Shown one piece after another: positions 54,285 to 63,955 of a DNA stretch of 64,000 nt; the first letter of the stretch is position 1; every line of letters begins with the position of its first letter. The notes beneath the pieces are model-generated. The model was not told where the DNA came from and did no database searches. It saw only the letters and a program-made list of their open reading frames with translations. The DNA comes from Levilactobacillus tujiorum (GTDB lineage Bacteria > Bacillota > Bacilli > Lactobacillales > Lactobacillaceae). The stretch is from assembly GCF_012641185.1 (NCBI RefSeq), contig NZ_JAAXLK010000008.1, positions 59,450-123,449 of the forward strand, read 5' to 3'. The position numbers were made by a program, and so were the translations under genes.

Positions 54285-56348
54285 TTAAGACTCAGACTGA
54301 GAGAGCTCTTCAGCATCACCCAAAATTTGTTGAATCTGTGCAACCTCATTGGCTACCAATAATTTCTGATAAAGTATATTATTTTGCAACAAGGCTAACA
54401 ATTGCCCCAAAGCTCGCATATGAATTTCCCGATCTACGGGCGCTAGTCCAAAAAGAACCCGCAATTTTCGTACTTGTCCTTTAGTGTTCAACTCTACTGG
54501 CTTCTTCAGAATCAAAAGTGACATTCCCAGTTTATTGACGCCATCTTCCGGTTTGGCATGCGCTAACATAACCCCCTCCTTGATAACCATATAAGGACCT
54601 CTTTTAATCGTTGTCTTAATAATCTGATCGGCATAGCGACGCTGAACAATGTCACGTTTTTCTAACGGTCGGAACAACTGGTGGACAGCAGTATCCCACT
54701 TCAAATCACCATCTATAATTTGTATATTTTCTGCCGGTATCAACTCATCAAGCGCAGGCCGTTCATTCACTACAGTTCCTTTTGTGCCCTTTTTCTTAAA
54801 ATAATCGTGTAAACTTGTCGCTAAACCATTAAAGTCATCGACACGTGCATAGTCTGTAATGATATCCAAAACTGCATGAACCAATTTATTTTCCTGAGAA
54901 TCACTTAACAAATCAAGCCGACGTAATTCCTGGCTAATTTTTTGAAAGTCGTTGTGCGTAGGAATAGCTTGGACCCACATTGACGGAATATTTACATTAA
55001 TCTGAAGTTTAGCCGTCGTCAAAATCAATTTAGCTGAGACTGTTTCTAAATTGATTTTTTGAAACTCCTGAAGACTAATTGGCTGAGAAAAGTTAATCTC
55101 AGGATAACGCTTAGTCAACTGTTGATACAGGAGCTGACTAGTCCCAATTCCACTGGTGCAAACCAAGAGAACATCAGATTTCTCTCCTGCTCCAAACCAA
55201 TCTGGTGAAACTCGTTTTATTTCTCCCCCAAAATAAACGCTGATCAATGCTAGCTCATCATCTGATATCGACGTATTCAAAAATGATTCGAAAGGCTTTA
55301 GCGCGTATTTCGTCATGTTCATGAGGTAGCTATAAGTAAGTTTAACATCAGCTAAATTAGCATGATGAAATTGAACATTCGACGTGATTCTAAAGTAAGT
55401 CGAGTACAGATGAGTTGCTAGTGCCTCTAAAAACGAACTAGTGACCAAATCAATGCCCGATACGGTACTGAATCGCCGCGCTACCTCTTCAGTTACTACT
55501 AATAATTGCTGTACAAATTTATCATCCTCGTTCACTTGTTGCAACTGACCAGCTAATAACAACGTACGCAAGTGGTTAATTTCAGCAGTTGTTGCTTGAG
55601 CATGCGCCGTTAAAAAGCGATCACACCATCGACTAACCGAATCTAATGGATAGTCCTGATTTTCAGTTAGCAAATACGAATTATCTTTTAGACGATTGAT
55701 TAGCCATATCAGATACCAAGTAAGTACCTGACTGGCATCGCCGCTGTAAACATTACCTGTTTCTTCTTGCAAACGTTCTAATTGCGGCTTAATTCCTGAA
55801 ATCTGAGGAAGCAACTGAATCTGCGAAATGACTAATGAGTTTTGCTGGCCCAACTGCTGGTACACCCAATTTCGTTGTGCTTCTTCACTTCCCATCAATA
55901 TTTTCCCACGATCCGTATTAATCACTTGTGTTCCCACAGGTAAATCAGTGGTTAGCTCCTTAAAGTCCTTGATGATGGTAGTTTTCGAAACATCAAATTT
56001 TTCAGCCAAATTAACCAAGGACAAGTGCGTATCGTGTTGAATTAAATACCATACAATTAATTGACGGCGCTGGTGAACATTGAGCACCCGCAGTGTTGAT
56101 TGCTGAACATACTTTTGCAATTCATCCAATGTTGCCTGCGTTAAGAAATAGCCACCTTGAGATAAATGCTGGACATCATCTAACTTTAGGCGCCGCAAAG
56201 CCAGATTAAGTTGCTTAAGCCAGAAATAGACGCTTCGCCGTGACAGCTTCATCCTTTCCTCAAGCTCTGCAACACTTTTATATTTTTCTCCATTGGATAA
56301 AATAGTAGCCAATAGATTAATTTGCCCTTTTTCACTAATGTTTAACAT
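54285..56348 (-). CDS. PTS regulator with HTH, PRD, EIIB and EIIA domains (BglG/MtlR class)
   Basis: 687 residues. An N-terminal HTH (MKLSRRSVYFWLKQLN, FDVSKTTIIKDFKELT), two PRD domains with conserved His (about residues 185-400), an EIIB-like domain (LLVCTSGIGTSQLLYQQL) and a C-terminal EIIA(Fru/Mtl) domain with AHAKPEDGVNKLGMSLL. Activator of an adjacent PTS operon, controlled by phosphorylation by EI, HPr and EII enzymes. Its own promoter (56441-56470) lies upstream, separate from the operon. Start ATG follows GAGG. AT-rich gene. Confidence 0.88.
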   Translation of the reverse strand: MLNISEKGQINLLATILSNGEKYKSVAELEERMKLSRRSVYFWLKQLNLALRRLKLDDVQHLSQGGYFLTQATLDELQKYVQQSTLRVLNVHQRRQLIVWYLIQHDTHLSLVNLAEKFDVSKTTIIKDFKELTTDLPVGTQVINTDRGKILMGSEEAQRNWVYQQLGQQNSLVISQIQLLPQISGIKPQLERLQEETGNVYSGDASQVLTWYLIWLINRLKDNSYLLTENQDYPLDSVSRWCDRFLTAHAQATTAEINHLRTLLLAGQLQQVNEDDKFVQQLLVVTEEVARRFSTVSGIDLVTSSFLEALATHLYSTYFRITSNVQFHHANLADVKLTYSYLMNMTKYALKPFESFLNTSISDDELALISVYFGGEIKRVSPDWFGAGEKSDVLLVCTSGIGTSQLLYQQLTKRYPEINFSQPISLQEFQKINLETVSAKLILTTAKLQINVNIPSMWVQAIPTHNDFQKISQELRRLDLLSDSQENKLVHAVLDIITDYARVDDFNGLATSLHDYFKKKGTKGTVVNERPALDELIPAENIQIIDGDLKWDTAVHQLFRPLEKRDIVQRRYADQIIKTTIKRGPYMVIKEGVMLAHAKPEDGVNKLGMSLLILKKPVELNTKGQVRKLRVLFGLAPVDREIHMRALGQLLALLQNNILYQKLLVANEVAQIQQILGDAEELSQSES

Positions 56349-56440
56349 ATACTTACCTCATTAATCAATCGTGGGCCCGGCTAATTGCCCCAAAGAACTA
56401 CTCGTAGTCATGTTCACTGCTATTTTCCGACATATTATCG

Positions 56441-56470
56441 ATTATACTAAAAACGATTTTACTACGGCAA
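56441..56470 (-). promoter_or_regulatory. Promoter of the PRD regulator gene
   Basis: TTGCCG (56470-56465), 18-base spacer, TATAAT (56446-56441). Confidence 0.65.
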
Positions 56471-56472
56471 CA

Positions 56473-56513
56473 CTAAACGCATGATGTCATCTCCCAACAA
56501 TCATGCAGTTTAG
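56473..56513 (-). terminator. Hairpin after ptsI
   Basis: CTAAACGCATGA (56473-56484) pairs with TCATGCAGTTTAG (56501-56513) with a one-base bulge. It lies between the ptsI stop (56529) and the regulator promoter. No long T-run follows, so termination strength is uncertain. Confidence 0.55.
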
Positions 56514-56528
56514 GGCTACTTTTCTGTT

Positions 56529-58262
56529 TTATTCTACCGAGTCTTTCAACTGTCCTTCGACTAAATCCTTAACTTCTTGATTTGTCTGACAGTTTTGCAC
56601 AGCTTGCATCGCGACCTGAGCCCATTTATTAGAGTCTAACTGCTTCATCTGATGACGAACTCGAAGGACTGAAGTGGCACTCATAGAATATTCATCCAAT
56701 CCCATTCCCAGTAACAACGGGACAGCAATCTGGTCACCAGCCATTTCACCACACATCGCAGCAATTTTACCTTCTTTGTGTGCGGCATCAATCACGTGCT
56801 TAATTAACCGCAATAGTGCCGGGTTATAGGGCTGATATAAATAAGCGACATGTTCATTCCCACGATCAGCAGCAAATGTGTACTGAATCAAATCATTCGT
56901 CCCGATGCTGAAGAAATCTACCTGCTTAGCAAACTGGTCAGCAAAAACAGCTGTTGCTGGAACTTCAACCATCATACCTAGTTTTATTTCTTTAGCGACT
57001 GTTACTCCGGCCTTCACCAACTTAGCTTTTTCTTCTAAGAAGATATTTTTGGCAGCAATAAATTCATCAACCGTCGCAATCATTGGAAACATAATCCGTA
57101 ACTCACCATACTTTGAAGCACGAATCAGTGCCCGCAACTGCGTTCGGAAAATATTCTGACGATCTAATGAAATACGAATTGCCCGATAGCCTAAGAACGG
57201 ATTCATTTCTTCTGGTAGTTTTAGATAAGGAAGATGTTTGTCACCCCCAATATCCATAGTACGAATAACCACTGGAGCTCCCTTCATCGCCTCAAGAACT
57301 TGCTTATAGGCCACGAATTGGTCGTCTTCTGATGGCAACTTATCGCTATTCATGTAAAGAAATTCAGTTCTGAAGAGTCCAACTGCCTCAGCACCCGCAT
57401 CAGTTACTGCTTTCACATCGTTTGGTGTTCCAATGTTTGCAGCAATTTCAACTGATTTACCATCTTTAGAAACCGATTGTGCATTCTTTAATTTTCGCCA
57501 TTCTGCCTTTTCCTGTTGGAACTGTTGTGCTTGCTTGCGAAATTCACTTACTTCATGAGTATCAGGAGCGACTACCGCAAAACCTCTCAAACCATTGACA
57601 ACCACAACCGTACCATCTTTAATCGACTGCGTTGCATTATCCGTCCCGACAACCGCAGGAATTTCAAGTGTGCGCGACATAATTGCCGAATGACTGGTTC
57701 GCCCACCCAGATCTGTTAAAAATCCTTTTACATATTTTTTATTCATCTGAGCCGTATCTGACGGTGTCAAATCTCGTGCGACAACAATAACCGGTTCTTT
57801 AATTAAAGCGGGATTAGGCAGTGTCTTTCCTAATAGATGACTCAAAACTCTCTTCGTAACATCACGGACATCTGCCGCTCGTTCTTTCATATATGGGTTA
57901 TCGGTCATCCCTTCAAAAATTGCGATAAAATGATCGGTAACTTCCTTCAATGCTGCTTCAGCATTAACTTTTTTCTGACGAATATTCCCTTCAACTTGTC
58001 CAACCATTTCTGGATCTGAGAGAATCGTGATGTGTGCGTCAAAGATCGCAGCTTCATCTTGTCCTAGGTTTGCTATTGCCGCTTTTCGAATGATTTCGAG
58101 ATCTTGTTTTGCAGCATGTAACGACTGTTTGAACCGATCAATTTCAGAATCTACATCCGCAATTTGCTTTCTTTCGAAGCTTAAGTCTGGCATCACCAAG
58201 CGGTAGGCTTTAGCTATACCAATACCATCACTCGCTGCAATTCCCATAATTTTACTCGACAT
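56529..58262 (-). CDS. ptsI: PTS Enzyme I (phosphoenolpyruvate-protein phosphotransferase)
   Basis: 577 residues, full length. The phospho-His loop [21 protein letters not shown] has its active His near residue 189. The PEP-binding domain has [38 protein letters not shown] and the CGEMAGD active-site loop. Transfers phosphate from PEP to HPr. The unusual point is the setting: it lies in a sugar-specific operon after transketolase, with no ptsH nearby. It may be a second, operon-dedicated EI. Start MSSKIMG follows GAGGTGA. Confidence 0.94.
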   Translation of the reverse strand: MSSKIMGIAASDGIGIAKAYRLVMPDLSFERKQIADVDSEIDRFKQSLHAAKQDLEIIRKAAIANLGQDEAAIFDAHITILSDPEMVGQVEGNIRQKKVNAEAALKEVTDHFIAIFEGMTDNPYMKERAADVRDVTKRVLSHLLGKTLPNPALIKEPVIVVARDLTPSDTAQMNKKYVKGFLTDLGGRTSHSAIMSRTLEIPAVVGTDNATQSIKDGTVVVVNGLRGFAVVAPDTHEVSEFRKQAQQFQQEKAEWRKLKNAQSVSKDGKSVEIAANIGTPNDVKAVTDAGAEAVGLFRTEFLYMNSDKLPSEDDQFVAYKQVLEAMKGAPVVIRTMDIGGDKHLPYLKLPEEMNPFLGYRAIRISLDRQNIFRTQLRALIRASKYGELRIMFPMIATVDEFIAAKNIFLEEKAKLVKAGVTVAKEIKLGMMVEVPATAVFADQFAKQVDFFSIGTNDLIQYTFAADRGNEHVAYLYQPYNPALLRLIKHVIDAAHKEGKIAAMCGEMAGDQIAVPLLLGMGLDEYSMSATSVLRVRHQMKQLDSNKWAQVAMQAVQNCQTNQEVKDLVEGQLKDSVE

Positions 58263-58284
58263 AGATTGCTTTCACCTCAAATGT

Positions 58285-60309
58285 TTATTCAGACTTTTTC
58301 CAAAGCTCTTCATACTTTTTCACAATGGTCTTTGTATTAAAATTAAAGTGTGCTACTACTTCAGCGCCCTTTCCACTCATCCCAAAGCTGTCCACACCTA
58401 TACATGCACCATTCAATCCAGTGTATTTTCCCCAGCCAAATGTACTATCCATTTCAATGGAGATACGCTTATCAACCTGCGGTGACAGTACCGAATCTTT
58501 ATAAGCCTGACTTTGCTGCTCAAACAATTCCAAACTTGGCATAGAGACCACTGAAACATCATATTGTTTTTTCCTAAGTTCAGCTTGTGCGGCAAGGGCT
58601 AGTTGTACTTCTGAACCACTCGCTATCAAGATACCATCCGAATCTTCACTTTTAGCAGGTGAAACGACATAGCCACCTCTCGAAACGGATTCTGCACGCG
58701 TTTCCTCCAATAAAGGTAATCCTTGACGCGACAAAACCAATACCGTTGGCCGGTCTGTTGTCTTAGCAATCGTTTGCCAAGCGCCTAAGGTTTCATGTGC
58801 ATCACTCGGCCGAATCACATTGACATTAGGAATAGCACGCAATCCTGCTAATTGCTCAATCGGTTCATGAGTTGGACCGTCTTCCCCCACAGCAATCGAA
58901 TCATGGGTAAAGATAAAGGTTACAGGCAACCCTTGTAACGCTGCTAACCGAATGGCGGCTTTCATATAATCCGAAAATGTAAAGAAGGTACTTCCAAAGA
59001 CCCGCGACCCTCCATGTAATGCAATACCATTTAATGCAGCAGCTTCACCAAATTCACGGACCCCAAACCAAATGTTACGGTTAGCAGGATGTTCCGAACA
59101 AAATCGGCCGTCGTCACGTAGCTGGGTTTTGTTACTTGAAGAAAGATCTGCGGCACCACCCCAAAAATTCGGGTTGTACTTCGCAATCTGTTGTAAAAGC
59201 TCAGAGTTTGTCACCCGTGTTGCAACTGACTTACCAATTGTTTCATCCGAGAGGGTCACTTGGGACATATCCAACTGAGGACTTACTTCAGGTGTAAACA
59301 TTGCTGCTAATTTGGGCTCACTCAGCTGGTAATGCGTATATAACTTGTGCCATTCCCGATGAGCATTCTCCCCACGTTCTTCAATTCCTTGTGCAAATTG
59401 TGCATAAGCATCTTCTGAAACTGAGAACGGTGTTTGACTCCAGCTGTAAAACTCTTTCGTCTTCTTTAGATTCTCCGCCCCTAGCGCTGCTCCATGGACT
59501 TTATTGGTTCCGGCCACCGGCGATCCATGACCAATTTGTGTTTTAATTTCAATGATTGTCGGCTGCGTAGATCTTTTCGCATCATTAATTGCATTGTTAA
59601 TTGCTGCTAAATCTTCACCATCTTCGACAAAAAGATAATTCCACCCAGCTCCCTTAAAGCGGTAACTTTGCGTTTCAACCGAACCATTGAGTAACGGACC
59701 ATCCAAGGTAACATCATTTGAATCATAAAGAACTGTCAGCTTGTTTAATCTTTCTTTACCCGCAATATTAATGGCTTCCTGACTAATTCCCTCCATCAGA
59801 TCACCATCTCCAACGATGGTGTACGTCCGATGATCAATAATATTCATATTCGCTGTGTTATACTGCGCTGCCAAATGCTTCTCTGCTAATGCCATCCCCA
59901 CAGCCATACCAATGCCTTGACCAAGGGGACCGGTCGTCGCATCAACACCTGGGGTATGACCAAATTCAGGATGACCTGGCGTCAAAGAGCCAGTCTGCCG
60001 AAATTGTTTAAGATCGTCCATTTTGACATCAAAACCGCTCATATGCAGCAAACTATACAGTAATGCTGAACCATGTCCCGCGGACAAGACAAAGCGATCA
60101 CGGTTAATCCAATTTGGCCGTTTAGGATCCGTCTTTAAATGATAGTTCCATAGAACATAGGCCATAGGTGCTGCGTCTAAACATAATCCTGGATGGCCTG
60201 ATTGTGCCTTTTCAATCATGTCAATACTCAACATTCTTAGGGCATTGACAGCCAACTCATCTTTCTCGGTAAAATGCACTTGGCTTTCTCTGGTTACTGT
60301 ATTCATCAT
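58285..60309 (-). CDS. tkt: Transketolase
   Basis: 674 residues. Thiamine-diphosphate enzyme that moves two-carbon units in the pentose phosphate pathway. Visible motifs: GHPGLCLDAAPMAYVLW, GPLGQGIGMAVG, the GDGDLMEGISQEA ThDP-binding motif, then THDSIAVGEDGPTHEPIEQL. Located between EIIC and EI in one operon, so it likely feeds the sugar phosphate from the PTS into the pentose pathway. ATG 60309 after AAGGAG. Specialised duplicates of tkt are known in pentitol and ascorbate clusters. Confidence 0.95.
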   Translation of the reverse strand: MMNTVTRESQVHFTEKDELAVNALRMLSIDMIEKAQSGHPGLCLDAAPMAYVLWNYHLKTDPKRPNWINRDRFVLSAGHGSALLYSLLHMSGFDVKMDDLKQFRQTGSLTPGHPEFGHTPGVDATTGPLGQGIGMAVGMALAEKHLAAQYNTANMNIIDHRTYTIVGDGDLMEGISQEAINIAGKERLNKLTVLYDSNDVTLDGPLLNGSVETQSYRFKGAGWNYLFVEDGEDLAAINNAINDAKRSTQPTIIEIKTQIGHGSPVAGTNKVHGAALGAENLKKTKEFYSWSQTPFSVSEDAYAQFAQGIEERGENAHREWHKLYTHYQLSEPKLAAMFTPEVSPQLDMSQVTLSDETIGKSVATRVTNSELLQQIAKYNPNFWGGAADLSSSNKTQLRDDGRFCSEHPANRNIWFGVREFGEAAALNGIALHGGSRVFGSTFFTFSDYMKAAIRLAALQGLPVTFIFTHDSIAVGEDGPTHEPIEQLAGLRAIPNVNVIRPSDAHETLGAWQTIAKTTDRPTVLVLSRQGLPLLEETRAESVSRGGYVVSPAKSEDSDGILIASGSEVQLALAAQAELRKKQYDVSVVSMPSLELFEQQSQAYKDSVLSPQVDKRISIEMDSTFGWGKYTGLNGACIGVDSFGMSGKGAEVVAHFNFNTKTIVKKYEELWKKSE

Positions 60310-60354
60310 TAATCTTTACTCCTTACGCTAAAATCGAATCATCAACTTTAAATG

Positions 60355-61725
60355 CTATCCTTGGTCTTTTACAGCCTTTTTCTTAGATTCCTTGAGGAAA
60401 AAGGACCAGATAATGACGATTGCTGTGAATGCAATGATTCCCCCGGTAATCGCAACTTGTCCATAACTTCCCAAGTTTCCAAGTAAGATACCTGGAATTA
60501 GGTAATCCGTATCGGCGAAAGTTGACGCAGCCAATTTTAAGCCGCCTAAAACGGGTAGGATCAATAGTGGTAGCCAACTGATTAACAAACTATTTACCGC
60601 AGAACCAATAATAGCTCCACGTCGTCCACCCGTGGCATTGCCGTAGATACCGGCCGCACCTCCACAGAAGAAGTGACCAACGACACCTGGAATAATTACA
60701 GTTGTCCCCATAGCAATCATGGCAAACATACTCAAAGTTCCTACAATGAAACTGACAAAGAATCCAATTAATAAGGCATTCTGTGCATATGGGAAGATGA
60801 TTGGAACGTCCAGAGCTGGCTTGGCATTTGGAACTAATTTAGTTGCGATGCCTTGGAATGCAGGCACAATCTCACCTAAGATCATCCGAACACCAGCGAG
60901 AACAACGTAAAAACCTGCAGCAAATGTTCCGGCTTGCGTAATTGCATAAACCAAGAAATTAGATCCTGAACTCAACTTCGTTTCGATGAAGTTTGGTCCT
61001 GAAACAAGAGCTAAAATGAGATAAACAATTGCCATGACTAATGTAATTGAGACTGTTGAATCTCGTAAGAAGCTCAGTCCTTTAGGGAATTTAATGTCTT
61101 CAGTGGATTTCTTAGCATTACCGAACCATTTCCCCATCAAGCCAGCCGTTGCATAACCAATATTTCCCGTATGTCCCATTGCGACTGAATCGCCACCTGT
61201 GATTTTTCGCATGAATGGCTGACATAGCGCTGGCGTTACCGTTAATAGCGTTCCTTCAAACAAGCCTCCCAGAAGAATCGTACCAACACCAGACTTCATT
61301 CCTGTCGATATAAGAACCACAGCGGTCAAACACGATACATACAACATGGCTTGTCCTGTAAGGAAAATATATTTAAACTTTGTAAAGCGAGCCAAGAGAA
61401 CGTTTACGACCATTCCAACAAACATAATTAACGCTGTCGTTGATCCATATTGCTGTAAAGCAATTGCTACAACCGCTTCATTAGAGGGAACTACCCCTTG
61501 AACATGAAGTGCAAATTTAAACATTGAAGCAAATGGTGCCAAAGCCCCTTGAATAATTCCTGCCCCACCAGTCAAAACCAAGAAACCAACGAAAGTCTTA
61601 ATCGTCCCTTCAAGCGTTTTGGTTCCTGGCTTTTTTTGCAGCGCCAAACCTAGCATAGCGATCAACGCTACTAAAATAGCTGGTGTACTCACAATAGAAA
61701 CAATAAAATTGATAGTTGCTTGCAT
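60355..61725 (-). CDS. PTS EIIC, ascorbate/pentitol (SgaT/UlaA) family
   Basis: 456 residues, about ten or more membrane segments. Resembles SgaT/UlaA: ATINFIVSIVSTPAILVALI, GGDSVAMGHTGNIGYATAG, FCGGAAGIYGNATGGRRGAI, GILLGNLGSYGQVAITGGII. Start at the ATG after GGAGG (61725), in preference to a frame start at 61746. Translocates and phosphorylates the sugar with EIIB and EIIA. The substrate is ascorbate-like or a pentitol; sequence alone does not decide. Confidence 0.9.
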   Translation of the reverse strand: MQATINFIVSIVSTPAILVALIAMLGLALQKKPGTKTLEGTIKTFVGFLVLTGGAGIIQGALAPFASMFKFALHVQGVVPSNEAVVAIALQQYGSTTALIMFVGMVVNVLLARFTKFKYIFLTGQAMLYVSCLTAVVLISTGMKSGVGTILLGGLFEGTLLTVTPALCQPFMRKITGGDSVAMGHTGNIGYATAGLMGKWFGNAKKSTEDIKFPKGLSFLRDSTVSITLVMAIVYLILALVSGPNFIETKLSSGSNFLVYAITQAGTFAAGFYVVLAGVRMILGEIVPAFQGIATKLVPNAKPALDVPIIFPYAQNALLIGFFVSFIVGTLSMFAMIAMGTTVIIPGVVGHFFCGGAAGIYGNATGGRRGAIIGSAVNSLLISWLPLLILPVLGGLKLAASTFADTDYLIPGILLGNLGSYGQVAITGGIIAFTAIVIIWSFFLKESKKKAVKDQG

Positions 61726-61757
61726 TGTTACGATTCCTCCAATCAAACATCAACTAA

Positions 61758-62057
61758 CTAGTTATGCTGAATGCCCTCTTTATCTAAAAGTGCATTAACC
61801 TTTTCTTGTAATTCAGCTTTATCAATAATGCTCTTTAAAACAATTACTCGGTCTTGCGGTAAATCAGATGCCTGATCGGCTAAATCGCTACCTAGGAAAA
61901 AGTAATCAGCAGCCGTCGCATTTAAACCACCCGTATCAAAATGGGTAACCTCAATATTATCCGTTTCAACGTTCTCTTCTTTGAAGACGCTTTCAATGTT
62001 CATCTGAATCATAAAGCTTGACCCTAAACCTGATTGGCAAACCGCTGCAATTTTCAT
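61758..62057 (-). CDS. PTS EIIB, ascorbate/pentitol (UlaB) type
   Basis: 99 residues. CQSGLGSSFM carries the phosphorylated Cys7. Single-domain IIB of the SgaB/UlaB type. Encoded between EIIA and EIIC with AAAGGAG upstream; three-base gap to the EIIA stop. Confidence 0.92.
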   Translation of the reverse strand: MKIAAVCQSGLGSSFMIQMNIESVFKEENVETDNIEVTHFDTGGLNATAADYFFLGSDLADQASDLPQDRVIVLKSIIDKAELQEKVNALLDKEGIQHN

Positions 62058-62059
62058 TA

Positions 62060-62506
62060 TTAATTCGCTCCTTTAAATTCTTTAACCAGTTCATCAACAG
62101 TTGTTGCTTTTTCCAAACGTGCTAAGCTAGTTGCATCTTGCAACTTTGCAGCCAATTCTTGTAATGCCTGCAAATGTTTCGTGTTATCGCTGGCTGCTAA
62201 TACAAAAAACAAAGTAATGGGATGATCTGAATTGACCAAGTTAATCTCAGGAGAAACCTTCATCAAAGCCATCCCCATCTGATTGACACCATTTTCTGGT
62301 CGTGCATGTGCCAAAGCAATGTGTGATCCAATATTAATAAACGGTCCATTTTCCTCAACAACATTAATCATCGCCGTAATATATGATTGTTCAATCTTAC
62401 CTGCATGTAACAATGGCGTTGCTGCAGCACGAATCGCTGTCTGCCAATCCATGTCACCTGCAGGCATGACTTGAACCGTCTCTTGTGTTAACAAAGTTTC
62501 TATCAT
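62060..62506 (-). CDS. PTS EIIA, mannitol/fructose/ascorbate type
   Basis: 148 residues. Phospho-acceptor His67 in GSHIALAHARPENGVNQMGMALM. Start MIETLLTQETV at 62506; a longer frame overlaps the promoter. First gene of the PTS-transketolase-EI operon. Confidence 0.9.
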   Translation of the reverse strand: MIETLLTQETVQVMPAGDMDWQTAIRAAATPLLHAGKIEQSYITAMINVVEENGPFINIGSHIALAHARPENGVNQMGMALMKVSPEINLVNSDHPITLFFVLAASDNTKHLQALQELAAKLQDATSLARLEKATTVDELVKEFKGAN

Positions 62507-62552
62507 CCTTACTCGCCCTCCGCTTCTAAGACACTTATACTCTAAAACATAG

Positions 62553-62566
62553 AGAAAGCGTTTCCA
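62553..62566. promoter_or_regulatory. cre site (CcpA operator)
   Basis: TGGAAACGCTTTCT on the minus strand matches the cre consensus TGWAARCGYTWNCW with one mismatch. It lies 14-30 bases upstream of a TATAAG -10 element (62539-62534), so CcpA could repress the PTS operon. Confidence 0.7.
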
Positions 62567-62650
62567 AGTCCAGTTCATGCACTTTCCAAATGTGCAGAAA
62601 GTTTACCCCACCCCTGCACAATATCAATAACTTAATCCTTCACCCATAAC

Positions 62651-62686
62651 AAAAAGCACCTAGACAAATTTGTCTAGATGCTTTTT
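62651..62686. terminator. Terminator after the GDSL hydrolase gene
   Basis: AAAAAGCA, CTAGACAAA, TTTGTCTAG and TGCTTTTT form a long stem with two one-base mismatches, flanked by A and T. Confidence 0.9.
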
Positions 62687-62755
62687 AGGTGTCACAATGT
62701 GGAATTTACTGCATTAATTATCACACATATGCATTACTATTAGCGAAAATACTAA

Positions 62756-63433
62756 TTAAAAGATGAATCTTAGCAATTCCCCAGCAATTCGATGTGCTAA
62801 GTGTGAATACCCATCTTGACTATAATGCAAACCATCAGGATGAAATTTAGGAACATATTCCGGCAAAAACGGCGACACACCACTTTCCTTGTACAGATCG
62901 ATAACAGGCAAACTATAAAAATCACAGATTTTTAACATAGCTTCCACATAATCTTTCTGATGCAATCCCACCTCATTGCTCTGAAGAGTTGTGGGATAAT
63001 TTTTAGTTGGATGATGAAAATTATTCTTGGTTGGTGTCATGAAAATGATTGGCTGATTAGGATACTTCTTAACTAGCCCATGAATTAACGTGTCCAAAGC
63101 ACCATAGAAGGTCTGAACATCCGTATCACCTAGCTCTCCAAGCGGAATATCATGTTGAAAATCATTAACCCCACCAAAGACGGTGATTATGTCAGCATCA
63201 TTGTCCATAGCTTCGTATCGTTCAATAAAGCTATCGTCACGATCTGATTTCACCGCAATACGGGATCCGCAAACTCCATAATTTCGTAACTCTTTAAACT
63301 TGATGATATTTTGAATACTAGTTGTCCAGGATATTTGATTACCTCCTGTACCAACACCATTATCACCCCAAGTAGTAGAATCACCAAAACAGTTAATAAT
63401 TTTATCATCAAATAATGTAAGTGGTTTTTTCAT
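62756..63433 (-). CDS. SGNH/GDSL-family hydrolase
   Basis: 225 residues. Block I FGDSTTWGDNG (catalytic Ser), VFGGVNDF with the oxyanion Asn, and C-terminal HPDGLHYSQDGY (Asp and His of the triad). Cytosolic by lack of a signal peptide. Substrate is an ester of unknown type, perhaps an acetylated sugar given the neighbouring sugar porter. AGGAGG upstream. Confidence 0.88.
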   Translation of the reverse strand: MKKPLTLFDDKIINCFGDSTTWGDNGVGTGGNQISWTTSIQNIIKFKELRNYGVCGSRIAVKSDRDDSFIERYEAMDNDADIITVFGGVNDFQHDIPLGELGDTDVQTFYGALDTLIHGLVKKYPNQPIIFMTPTKNNFHHPTKNYPTTLQSNEVGLHQKDYVEAMLKICDFYSLPVIDLYKESGVSPFLPEYVPKFHPDGLHYSQDGYSHLAHRIAGELLRFIF

Positions 63434-63458
63434 TAATCATAAATCCTCCTGTACAAGA

Positions 63459-63911
63459 TTACTTCTTGAAGTCAGCTTGGATTTCTTCCAAAGTCTTCCC
63501 ATTTGTTTCTGGTAAAACTTTAGCTGCAAACCACATCATAATTAAACAGAAAATGGCGAAAATAACAAAGGTCCAAGAAGCTCCAATACCAGATAACATC
63601 ATTGGGAATCCCTGGCTGACGAAGTAAGAAGCCAGAAACATAGTTAACGAACAGAGAGACTGTGCTCTACCTCGAATACTGGTGGGGAAAACTTCTGACA
63701 TGATAACCCAGGCACCACCGCCCCAAGATAATTCGTAAAAGGCAGTATGAGCTAAAACGCCAACCATAATTAAGATATTCATTAACATGTTGAATTTACC
63801 GATTGAGAAAATCAAAGCCAAGGCTAGTAGAGCAATAGCCATTGCAGCCGCTCCCCAAGTCAGCAACTTTTTTCTTCCCAATTTATCACCTGAATTATTC
63901 ATACCTTTCAA
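63459..63911 (-). pseudogene. 3' fragment of an MFS sugar porter
   Basis: About 150 residues with four to five helices (WGAAAMAIALLALALIF, ILIMVGVLAHTAFYELSWG, LTMFLASYFVSQGF, WTFVIFAIFCLIMMWFA) and the terminal PETNGKTLEEIQADF that marks the sugar porter family. It begins at the loop DKLGRKK, which in full porters lies between helices 8 and 9, so about two thirds of a normal 450-residue protein is absent. The start codon here is not genuine. A hairpin and unrelated DNA lie directly upstream. Probably disrupted by insertion or deletion. Confidence 0.72.
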
Positions 63912-63914
63912 AAA

Positions 63915-63955
63915 AGTCGTCAGTTTTCATGTTTTTCAAAAACTGACGGCTTTTG
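63915..63955 (-). terminator. Terminator-like hairpin at the break of the sugar porter
   Basis: GTCGTCAGTTTT (63916-63927) pairs with AAAACTGACGGC (63939-63950), with T following on the minus strand. It sits right before the truncated porter, at the presumed junction. The 45 bases to the right edge hold no recognisable gene. Confidence 0.65.

Noticed and set aside
63459..63911. A small independent four-helix membrane protein.
   Set aside because: Its ending and loop motif match the last third of sugar porters, so it is a fragment.
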